Shown here one piece after another: positions 47,945-56,691 of a stretch of DNA of 64,000 bases. The stretch's first letter is position 1. The number at the start of each line of letters is the position of its first letter. Source of the DNA: Bactrocera neohumeralis. Its lineage: Eukaryota; Arthropoda; Insecta; Diptera; Tephritidae. The DNA lies in assembly GCF_024586455.1 (NCBI RefSeq), contig NC_065919.1, positions 34,076,839 through 34,140,838 of the forward strand, read 5' to 3'. The translations under genes and the position numbers were made by a program. A model generated the notes under the pieces. The model was not told the DNA's origin and did no database searches. It saw only the letters and a program-made list of their open reading frames with translations.

Positions 47945-48790
47945 AAAACAAATACTATTTAAGAAAACCTGCAGAGTCGCAACGAATGCTTGTCGAAGCA
48001 TATGATGGTTATGCTCTATCAGAAGCACTTTCGAAAAGATGATTTCAACGGTTCTAAAATAATGAGTTTGATGTGAGAACGTGGAAAAAACAGTTTGAAA
48101 GCGCCGAACTGCTAGCAATATTTGATGAAGTTTATACTTTGAGTCAAAAGCAATGGCAGTAAATGTTGCAGAACAAACAATTTTAGGAGTGTTGAAAATG
48201 CTTTCCATATGTGTTGAATGAAAGATAAATGGAAAACCGAAAAAACACTTGTGAAATTTTGCCCGAAAAAATTCAGCTTTGCATTAAGAACGGAGAAAAT
48301 CATGGTTTAATCCGAGACAATCATCAACATCGACATAAAAAACTAATCGATTCGGTAAGAAGGCTAAACTTTGTGTTTGGTGGGATCAGAGGGGTGTTGT
48401 ATATCATGAGCTTCTAAAACCTGGTGAAACTGTTAATATTAATTGCTACAGACAACAAATGATCTAGAACCATGCATTGATTGAAAAACGACCAGAATGG
48501 GCCAGACAACACGGCGAAGTAATTTTGTTAATCGACAACGCACCTGCAAGGCAAAAACGCTTCAGGATAAAATCAAAGTACTTGACTGGGTGCCCCTTCC
48601 GCCGTATCCATCAGACATGTTCCATTCGAATTAGCATTTTATTTTCAACGATATGGGACACGCATTGCCTGAGCAGACCTTCGATTCCTAGTCAGAAGTC
48701 GAAAATTGGGGGTCTGATTGGTTTTCTTTAAAAGACGAACATTTATAAGTTTCAGCTGATATCATTTTCTAACCGAATAAAACACATGGT
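47945..48790 (+). pseudogene. mariner fragment b (copy B)
   Basis: Counterpart of 41,955-42,800 with the same frames (for example 48,477-48,731 LIEKRPEWARQHGE). I saw no difference in this part. Confidence 0.8.
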
Positions 48791-48887
48791 TAAAGTGAAA
48801 AAATCTTCCACTTTCAATTTTGTGCTAAACAATTTTTAATAACAATTCCAATAAATAAAATAAATATGTATGTATTAGGGTGCATAT

Positions 48888-49380
48888 TAGGGTGCCTGAA
48901 AATTTTTTTTAAATTTTTTTTCAATTCTTACCCCCTCAAATGTTAAGAATTGACAAAAAAAAGTCCTCCCTCAAGCCAGGCGGTGTAGCTTAACTCTAAG
49001 GGGTCGCTATTTTTTTTAATTTAAAATTTCACCAACTAATTTTCGTTTCTCAAAAATAACATATTCATAAAGTTGGCTTTTCAAACTTTAAAAAGCGACC
49101 AAGTTTGATTATCTCAAGTAGACGATTAAACATAGTGATTGGAATTTTTACAATAAAAATAAAAAACTTTTCTGAGAATAATAATTTTGTCGCGGGAATT
49201 TTTAAAGTTTGAAAAGCCAACTTTCTGAATACGAGATTTTTTTTTGAGAAACAAAAATTTATTGGTGAAATTTTAGTTTAAATGTAAAATCGAAAATTCC
49301 TATGTTAAATGTACCGAAAACTATAATAAAAAAAGCGAACCCTTAAAGTTAAGCTACAGCGCCTAGTTTAAGCACCCTAG
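48888..49380. mobile_element. Family-C MITE, long form
   Basis: Ends TAGGGTGCCTGA and TTTAAGCACCCTA, with longer imperfect inner inverted repeats: GCGGTGTAGCTTAACTCTAA near 48,980 against TTAAAGTTAAGCTACAGCGC near 49,345. It shares CCCCCTCAAATGTTA with the 187-bp element at 19,097. The right breakpoint of the tandem duplication falls within its first 12 bases. Confidence 0.8.
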
Positions 49381-49689
49381 TACATACATATGTATAAGCT
49401 TTTCCCCGCAGTGTTACACGCGGATCATTAGGGAAAATAAATTGTGTATAAGGAGTCAAAATGATTATTCACATTTTTAGAAGTAAAATTATTTAAATTT
49501 GAGCATCGGAAATATCAATTTCCAAAATTTGATGACTAACAGAACTGGAGAGTTGATTTATTTACCTTAATTGTTTTTTGTCTAGCGTCATAGAGAGCTA
49601 GCAAACATTTTACTGTGGTACATACCGGTAAACAACATTGCGGCAACTTTTAAAGGAAATTGTAGGCGTTTAAACTGCAAGGGGTTTTT

Positions 49690-50037
49690 GTGGAGTTGGT
49701 ATCCTGAAATCGGGCAGCAATTTTCCAACCATGGCAAAAATTTGATACTCAATAAGTTTCAGCGCTTCGTTAAAAATTATGTCATCGTTTTCATTCTTTT
49801 CGTGACGCATTCAACTTATAATACTTTCACACTTCTACTTAGGACAATGTCCAAGGAAACTCGTCTTCCTGGCATAGGCGGAAAAATGAGGTGAGGGTGC
49901 TAATAGGCGATGTTGCAACTCGGTCTCGCAGGTTGCTGCTGTAAAATACACGCGTTAGCCCTTTGGGAGTTGCACAGCAAGATGGGTCACTGTTGGGAGC
50001 TTTTCATGTAACGGTAAACCGAGTTATTCCCATGCCG
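49690..50037 (-). pseudogene. Helitron helicase piece, low-coordinate side of the Transib insertion
   Basis: The minus strand, reading away from the Transib, gives HEKLPTVTHLAVQLPKGL, then SSNLRDRVATSPISTLTSFF, then RLCQEDEF, then VEVSKYYKLNASRKE, and after a shift IFAMVGKLLPDFRIPTPQKP. These match the Helitron Rep/helicase junction (LAVHLP.GQ.V, TTLT.FF.LC...F...L.Y.E.P.YY.W). The other half of the interrupted frame is at 52,208-52,577. Confidence 0.8.
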
Positions 50038-50077
50038 CACAGTGGTCGGGCTTGTATGGAGCGAGCGGCCAAAAATA
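50038..50077 (+). repeat. Transib left terminal repeat, RSS-like
   Basis: Heptamer CACAGTG (50,038-50,044), 24-bp spacer, nonamer-like CCAAAAATA (50,069-50,077). CACAGTG is identical to the V(D)J recombination-signal heptamer, and CCAAAAATA resembles ACAAAAACC at 6 of 9 positions. Confidence 0.8.
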
Positions 50078-50276
50078 CTTCTAGTGGAGATAAAAATTCT
50101 AAATTTTTTCCGAAATTCTATAAAAATATAAATAAATAAATAAATGTAAAATATCGTTCACATTCAACTTACTCCTTAAGTTACACCCCCTGCTCGTAAG
50201 TCCCCACATCACAGAATAATGAATTTGGTTGTAATTTTAACAAGTACTAAGCATATTATTGTATAATATATTATTC

Positions 50277-51419
50277 TTAAAGATCATACACATACTTATT
50301 TAAAATTGACTTCATTTTAGGTGGTATCTTTCGTTGTCCCGTTATGAAAGGATCCGATGAAAGGAGTAGACGATTGAGTAGGTCTTCATTTGTTGCTACT
50401 CGAAAAATTTTCCTTGTATGCTGCAGACGAAATTTTTTTATGTCCTTATTTCTTGACTCAGCAGCTTCTTCCGACCAACAGTTATCTTCGTCGGAACAAG
50501 ATTTTTAATTTTGTCATTAAAGTATTTTTCCTCCTTGATACTCAATTCAGTTGATTCCTTTATAAATTGAAACCGCACAGGTCGACAGTATCGTGTGGAT
50601 GCTGGTCGTGGGTTTTTCCATATAATTTTCGAAGCATCTTCAGCTACTAACAAGGCAAGAGGAACATATGACATGACAATTAAGTGGCTGTCTTCCAAGC
50701 TATTGTTCGCCACTTTCTGCTTGTATTCGCTGTATCCAGAGCTTCCGTTGAAACCCCATTTCCCTACAAGTTTTAGGTTGCAAACAGGATCGGCGCTTTG
50801 TTGTGTAGTCCAATAAACTTTGAAGCTCCACTTCTGCATGTGCTTCACTAACAGTAATGTTTTCCGGATAACATTTCTTTTTTTCTTTTAAAATATTATC
50901 ATAGCTACAAAAAAGCTCTGTAGAAATTTTGCTATTGACAAACTCCTTAATGAGGATATATTGGTGCTTTGTTAAATTCGCTTCCATTATAAGCGAAATA
51001 ATTTCATTAGCACTTGCAGGCGAGATTTTTTCTACAACAGCAGTAGAACGCAAATATTCAGCAGCAGACTCATCCAACTCAGCAATCTCAGCAATCCGTC
51101 TTCTCTTTGTTCGGCTTGAACACTCAGAGAAACTAATTTTGTGACGACCACGTTCAATATTATTTTCAGGTGAAGTGTGTAGATTGGAATTGAATGAAAA
51201 TGATTCATTTTTCGAAAGCCAATCGGAATACTTTTCCAAAACGAATGTTTTATTTCGCTTGCAGTCATTCCAAAATACTGCAATTCTCTTGCAGCAGTAA
51301 TTAACGCGTTTTTCCAATTGATCCAAATATTCCGCTTTCATTATATAGCCATCATTCTCTATTTTCGATTTCACAGATTGAAATATACTTTTAACCTTGA
51401 CTGGATTTTTACCTGTCAC
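50277..51419 (-). pseudogene. Transib transposase remnant
   Basis: The first frame (51,419-50,700) has the N-terminal half: VKSIFQSVKSKIENDGYIMK, LEKRVNYCCKRIAVFWNDCK, RTKRRRIAEI. It has no ATG, and CCGTGACAG just upstream could be a splice acceptor, so a short 5' exon is possible. A frameshift near 50,790 moves to the second frame (to 50,438). That frame has KLVGKWGFNGSSGYSEYKQK, where intact relatives have GFDGSSG-like sequence with the first catalytic Asp, here Asn. WKNPRPASTRYCRPVRFQFI and FNDKIKNLVPTKITVGRK follow. A stop at 50,438 precedes a short C-terminal scrap (LLNRLLLSSDPFI, ending at 50,277). The long middle part with the remaining catalytic residues is deleted. Family placement rests on these motifs plus the ends. 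Confidence 0.75.
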
Positions 51420-52177
51420 GGAACAACACTTATTATATATAAGTATAAATGCGGCTTACTTCGCATTCGTAAGAAGCTCCTATATAAAAAGTAAAGAATA
51501 ATATAATTAACTTAAGAAAATAAAATTAACAAATGAACGGAATCAAAAAACATCACAAGAAAACGCACAAAGACAATCATGATATTAACAACACACACCA
51601 CATAAAGCACAGTTACACAAAAGAAAAAAATGCTCAAAAGCGGCGAGACCACGTTCTTCTTTTCAAGGTTACGCAGCGGCTAGAAAAACTAGCAGCTAGA
51701 ATTTTCTATATACAATCTGTAAATATTGGCTTATATTCCGATATAAGTTTGATCGTTAACTTCGATTAACTTCATAACTAAAAGTCTAAGTGAAAATTTT
51801 GTTTACGTATAAATTTTTAATACAACCCAATTTTACATTACAAAAATTAAGTTAATTAATAAAAACTAACGCAACATTTTGAGGACATAAATATAATTAA
51901 ATATAATAGTTCATACCTTTATTTACAATATTAAATACTTCCATTATTCGTCTTATCTTTTTTTAATTGTTTTAATTTTTTGTTTTAAAGCCTCACTTGC
52001 ACGTTGCTTACACTGCAGCGCATTGAAAACCAATAAAATGTTTTGCTCTATGTTAAACAGTTATTCTTGCAGAGTACAGCTGGAACAAAACAAAAATAAC
52101 AGCAGATTAAAAAAGTTTGAGCTATTATGAGACAGTGTTGGCACATTTTTAGCGAAAACTTTAACTTAATTTTTTTT

Positions 52178-52207
52178 TATTTTTGGCCTATGGGGGCGAC
52201 CACTGTG
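52178..52207 (-). repeat. Transib right terminal repeat, RSS-like
   Basis: On the minus strand: heptamer CACAGTG (52,207-52,201), 14-bp spacer (GTCGCCCCCATAGG), nonamer-like CCAAAAATA (52,186-52,178). The shared first 11 bp are identical to the left end. Confidence 0.8.
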
Positions 52208-52577
52208 TGCCGTTTCGTTGCTACTTACATATCGGCCCTCCCGAAACATCTGGACGTCATCATTTGGGTCGATCGTTGCGTTACTCTCCTGTCTCATTGT
52301 GAAAATAGCCTGGACCGAGCTGCAAAATTCCACATTTGTGTGAGCACCCAGCTATTGATCACAGGCATGTTTTTCGCGGTGCTTCTCAGATTAATATTAA
52401 CAGTACGTCCCCGTTCCCAGTGCGCCCTACGCCAATACAACGGGTGTTCGTTTGCGTATCTTTTAATAGTCTTGCCTTTAGTGAGGAGTCCCACCCGTTT
52501 TTCCACCAGGCTGAGTTACATGTCATCGTAATGAATAGGTTCGGTCGCCTGTAATTAATTGTCTCGAGTTTACTCAT
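52208..52577 (-). pseudogene. Helitron Rep piece, high-coordinate side of the Transib insertion
   Basis: The minus strand reads RRPNLFITMTCNSAWWKNGW (a Rep region motif, usually TCNP.W), then after a shift YANEHPLYWRRAHWERGRTV, NSWVLTQMWN, and finally NDDVQMFREGRYVSSNETA up to the TGCCG duplication. The next codons continue at 50,037. This matches the Helitron Rep-to-helicase order. Plus-strand frames here are antisense shadows. Confidence 0.8.
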
Positions 52578-52741
52578 ATAAATAGCTGGAAATATTTACG
52601 AATGGCGACGGGGCGATCACAATGTGACCCAAGTCATTCGAGTTAACATTGGCACTTGGAGGTGTACGTAGCTCTCGGTACGCAAATTGCTCTGATTCAG
52701 AACGATGTAGTGCACACGATTGCTCTCCATCTTTACATATA

Positions 52742-54560
52742 CTAGGTAGAAAAAATCGCCGCTCACTATGTGTTTTACAATGAAAAGAAAGTTTAATGTA
52801 TATTGTGTTAAAAATCATTTATTTGCGATTTTTCTACTTTTTTTTCAATGTAGTGCAGTTTGTTTCGGTGCGTAAATGGACAGAGAAGATGGTTTTCCAA
52901 ACTGTGAACACGCCATGTATAGCTGCCCGTGTGAAAACCATGGCATTTCCAATTTTTAGCCACATATCTAGCGACTATCCTTGTGTGAATCTTCCAGTTT
53001 AAGTCATTAACATCGGTATTTTTGGCTGCTAAAACTGCGCGTACACTCAACCAATCGTCGATAATTTGGTCAATGTTCGAATAAACATGAATTCATTTTT
53101 CGTTGAAGTGTATTGACAAAAGGCAGGTGGAATTGATATCAAACCACTGGAAGTATCAAACGAAATTTGCCCATTACCAATCCTTAGAGAATACGATGTA
53201 AAATGTCTTCGGCAATGTCATTTTTGTTCGTATCCCATAATTGACACGGTTTTGAAGGCTGATACTTATGTTGAAATAATCATCGCGAAAAAAGTGCGCA
53301 CTTAAGTGGCATGCGAAGTAGCTATTGCCTCGTCCATCGTTTGATTCCAGTGATTATCTGGTTAAAGCAATTGTAATTGCTGGCATGCTTCTCAAAAAGT
53401 TGCACACACCGTACCATTCACAATGCGCAATAATTCAAATGAAGTTGAATCGCGTTTATTAATCAATAGCAACCGAAGATAAAAGCAATCGTCGTTTTTC
53501 GGGTGGATTGTATAAATTAGTCCTAATGCATTAGTTGAGAACACACCTGGATGTCCATCTACTACTTGGCCTTGCTTTCTGAGTAACTATTTCTTCGACG
53601 ATGCATTCCATGTATAATATCAAGGCATTTCCGAATAGAGCAATGTTCTTGCAAACGCAAAATTGAGAAGAAACTCGTCAATTTCGATTTTGTTATTGAT
53701 CTCATCTTGTTCAAGGCCATAGCGGTTATTGGCCGCTACGTCCTTTGGTGACGTACTTGCAAACTTAAATGATCAATTTCACCAAACTGCAATACTCTAC
53801 ATTGATATGAGTTTTGAATGTAAATTAGACAATAATAGCGAATATGTTACAATCTATGTGTTGTCAACTTTGTTATTCACACCTCTAAATTGATTATTGT
53901 CAGACATACACACCGAAGTGCGAGTGAGGTGTCCACAAGGTCCATGTACCAAATTGGTTTTCACCACTTCCTATAATTCTGGAATTTCCGCTGAAATGAT
54001 TTCATCAATTTTATCTGGTGTAACCACCATCCACCATCCTTAGAAGAATGTGTGCGTACGGCAAATCTCTCTTTTGCCCCTCAACAGAATACATCTGGCA
54101 TTTAACAGCACCATATATACATACGTTGCTTCAAGATAAAGTCCATCAAATATCATAGCTTTTGTTTGGAAAGGCGTGCTGTGACATCGTGACGATCTTG
54201 CTGACTGATAATAATTAATTCCGTAATCTATGGCCATTTTGCGAGTACTCGTGCATGTGCTTTGGGCTGCCAATGTATAATGTATGTTAATGGTAAAAAG
54301 AACGCCGACCGATATTAGGGTGACCTCTTCGTGGCATCGTAAAAAATTTCAATCTGTATTTGATCAGTTTGTATGAAAGCCACATAAAGTTTTCACTGAA
54401 TAATTTTCAATAATTTACCTTTTGAATAGCCAAAATAAAGAAAGCAAACGACAGAAATTTAACGATTCAAATGATTTACAAATAAATCAATTCGAAAACA
54501 AAAACAACATATTGAAAAAATGTTGGATGGAAAAGTCACTTTTTGGAAATTTATGCTCGT
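52742..54560 (-). pseudogene. Helitron fragment with helicase C-terminal half
   Basis: The minus strand has GPCGHLTRTSVCMSDNNQF (about 53,950), then SEMP.YYTWNASSKK and RKQGQVVDGHPGVFSTNALG (53,640-53,530), then FYLRLLLINKRDSTSFELLR and IVNGTVCATF (53,490-53,395). Next come NIDQIIDDWLSVRAVLAAKN with TDVNDLN (about 53,085-53,000) and, in another frame, LEMPWFSHGQLYMACSQFGK followed by PSSLSIYAPK, the conserved C-terminal end (about 52,970-52,870). 54,390-54,560 matches, in reverse, the 5' untranslated part of the Helitron at 62,280-62,460, so both belong to one family. The 5' terminus is missing. A CTAG|T at 52,742 could be the 3' end, but a convincing hairpin next to it was not seen. Confidence 0.8.
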
Positions 54561-54639
54561 AAGTCAGTTAAAAATTAATATTGTCTGATTTTTTTTTTAC
54601 AAACCATCCTCATTGGATTTCCTTCAAAGTTGTTCAGGC

Positions 54640-55145
54640 CATTTTTCATTTCATGTAACGGTTTATTCAGCTATAGCGAACAGACAAAAACCCAACTTAT
54701 TTTTATATATAAGATGTAATTTCCTCGTTTATTCAATCGATATTTTACTCCATTCATCCAATATAACGGTCTTGAGCATTTCTTTGCTGGTTATCGTATA
54801 TGTGCGAACCCTCCAGTAGAGCCCACAAATGCTCTTTTGGATCGAAGTCAGGTGATTGTGGGGGTGAATGTAGCTGGTTTGGAGCATTTTAAAATAGCCA
54901 AAGACGAACAATTTGTCAGCACTTTGCTTCATTTGTCGTTTTAAAATATTTAGATAATCAAATTTATTCATTATATTTTCAATAAACTCGATACCACCAA
55001 TTCCACTTGGTGCCATATATTCCCACAATTAAACTCCACCCTCCCCCATGCTTTAAGGTAGAAGAAAGATTTTGTGCTTCAACGGTCGTACCAGTTTTTC
55101 GCCCACCATCTTCCTTTTATTCCAAAAATACAATTAGGCTGTTCA
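54640..55145 (-). pseudogene. Tc1-like transposase, catalytic half, antisense
   Basis: The minus strand gives a decayed GGG...WEYMAPSGIGGIEFIENI block, MNKFDYLNILKRQMKQSADK, SPDFDPKEHLWALLEG-like (about 54,800-54,860) and ITSKEMLKTVILDEWSKISI, which match the region from the first catalytic Asp to the C-terminus of Tc1 transposases. Frameshifts occur. The QDNDPKH block is barely visible. Confidence 0.7.
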
Positions 55146-55294
55146 CGGTAAGGTGGTTATCGGGTTATGTGATTATTAAATTAAAAATAACCTCTGTGCT
55201 CCGTGAACATCCTATGTATGGTTATTTGCTTATTTTTACACAAACAGCTGTTCATTGTTTACAATTCTAGTTCTACGAAATTCCTACTTATAAA

Positions 55295-55720
55295 ATGCCT
55301 AAACAAAGTTTAAAAAGAAAAATAGTCGAATTTAAAATAAGTTCTGCTATTCAGGAAATGGACTTTATTGAAGGTATGTGCTTATTAAGTAATCCGAATT
55401 TTAAGGATTCAAAAAATTCTTTGTATAAATAATAATTTTTGATAATTATTGATGATTTTTGATGCTTTGTGATGCTTTTTATTTCGGTTTTAATTTGCTG
55501 ATTGTAAACAAAAAACAGCTGATAGATACTAAAAACAGACCAGCTAAAAAACGAAAAGCGGAGTATTCTCCTGATCTTCCGGCAGAAAAAGCCACATTAA
55601 AACCTGCTATCCCAAAAAATAGTTCACGGCCTCCACCAATTACAATGAACATCATCAACAAGAAGACCTTCAAACTACAGCTGAAACATAAAAAAAATCA
55701 ACCGTGCACACACCTTTCAT
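55295..55720 (+). pseudogene. Possible LINE ORF1 (gag-like) fragment
   Basis: ATG at 55,295 opens 45 codons (MPKQSLKRKIVEFKISSAIQ and onward). A second frame (55,459-55,722) has NRPAKKRKAEYSPDLPAEKA, then SSRPPPITMNIINKKTFKLQ. The basic run followed by RPPPI recalls the ORF1 protein of jockey-group LINEs just before its nucleic-acid-binding region, but no CCHC knuckles follow. GAAGGTATGTG at 55,369 could be a splice donor. Identity uncertain. Confidence 0.35.
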
Positions 55721-55724
55721 AAGC

Positions 55725-56060
55725 CCAACGATGTTTTGGAGATGTTCAATTCCATTTCCATGAATTTCAATGATGATTTCGGCTGATTTTTAATGAATTC
55801 ATGCACAGTTTCGATGGAATTTCCGGTGATCACGAATTTGGCTTGCCCACATTTTGATCGTCATTTATGTCCCCACGACCGCTTTGAAAGCGTTGAAGCC
55901 ACTCGTGCACTCTGCTACGGGATAGGCAATCATCGCCATAAGCTTGTTTGGTCAGTTGAAACGTTTCGGTAAAAGTTTTACCACTTTTAAAACATAATTT
56001 AACGCTGGCTCTTTGTTCGAAGCTCATTTTCGCACCGATAACACAAACATACCGACACTT
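55725..56060 (-). pseudogene. mariner transposase N-terminal fragment, antisense
   Basis: The minus strand reads MSFEQRASVKLCFKSGKTFT, ETFQLTKQAYGDDCLSRSRV and HEWLQRFQSGRGDINDDQNV, then after a shift IETVHEFIKNQPKSSLKFME and MELNISKTS. This is the paired helix-turn-helix region. The catalytic part is absent. It ends 33 bp before the DINE-like copy 3. Confidence 0.85.
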
Positions 56061-56093
56061 AAAAAAAATAACTTCAGAAATATTAAATAAAAA

Positions 56094-56690
56094 CAAGAAA
56101 AAACGTTAACTTCGGCTGCACCGAAGCTAATATACCCTTCACAGGTGCATTTCTTTTAGTAACTATGTGTTCAGTTTGTATGGAAACTATATGCTATAGT
56201 CATCCGATCTGAACAATTTTTTCGGAGATTACATTGTTGCCTTAGAAAATAATCTATATCAAATTTTGTGAAGATACATTGTCAAATGTGAAAGCTTTCC
56301 ATACAAGAACTTTATTCCGATCGTTCAGTTTGTATGGTAGCTATATGCTATAGTTAACCGATCTGAACAATTTCTTGGGAGATTACATTGATGCCATAGA
56401 AAATAATCTATACCAAATTTGGTGAAGATACATTGTCAAATGTGAATGTTTTCCATACAAGAACTTGATTCCGATCGTTCAGTTTGCATGGTAGCTAAAT
56501 GCTATAGTTAACCGATCTGACCAATTTCTTCGGAGATTACATTGTTGCCTTAGAAAATAATCTATTCCAAATTTGGTGAAGATACATTGTCAAATGTGAA
56601 AGTTTTCCATACAAGAACTTGATTCCGATCGTTCAGTTTATATGGCAGCTATATATTATAGTGGTCCGATATCGGCCGTTCCGTTGAAAC
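56094..56690 (-). mobile_element. DINE-1/mini-me-like element, family A, copy 3, truncated
   Basis: In reverse orientation: end CAAGAAAAAACG (56,094), hairpin CTTCGGCTGCACCGAAG (56,110-56,126), and repeats with CCGATCGTTC at 56,317, 56,471 and 56,625, exactly 154 bp apart. It stops at CCGATATCGGCCGTTCCG (56,690), so the palindromic end and the GTCY core are missing. A hAT element begins at the break. Confidence 0.85.
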
Positions 56691-56691
56691 T

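Larger units (their letters stand above)
42908..48897. repeat. Tandem duplication, copy B (about 5.99 kb)
   Basis: Head-to-tail repeat of 36,933-42,907. Differences noticed: G/A at 38,189/44,164; +A at 45,100; +T in the run near 45,145; +TC at 46,080; -14 bp at 40,563; +14 bp (TTATCCTTAATGCG) near 47,068; one fewer A near 47,300; +11 bp (GCATTAACGTC) near 47,581; +C near 47,895. The unit's right end continues into the complete MITE at 48,888. Confidence 0.95.
50038..52207 (-). mobile_element. Transib element (RAG1-superfamily DNA transposon), internally deleted
   Basis: The element is 2170 bp, bounded by CACAGTGGTCG (50,038) and CGACCACTGTG (ending 52,207). The 5-bp sequence TGCCG stands directly outside both ends (50,033-50,037 and 52,208-52,212). 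A 5-bp GC-rich target duplication and CAC-starting inverted ends are the known signature of Transib. Beyond the shared 11 bp, both ends carry GGCCAAAAATA, 24 bp from the heptamer on the left and 14 bp on the right. The minus strand encodes the broken transposase at 50,277-51,419. It sits inside a Helitron coding frame that reads straight across when the element and one TGCCG are removed. Confidence 0.88.

Noticed and set aside
50277..51419. Host RAG1-like gene (domesticated)
   Set aside because: Frameshift, the missing catalytic part and flanking transposon ends with a target duplication show an ordinary dead transposon, not a domesticated gene.
52127..52531. 134-codon plus-strand ORF
   Set aside because: It crosses the Transib end and its TGCCG border and is antisense to Helitron Rep codons.
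52742..52760. CTAG at 52,742 as certain 3' end of the Helitron fragment
   Set aside because: No clear terminal hairpin next to it. The nearby inverted pair GTAGAAAAAATCGC/GCGATTTTTCTAC is about 80 bp apart, and the 3' end of the related Helitron at 63,563 looks different.
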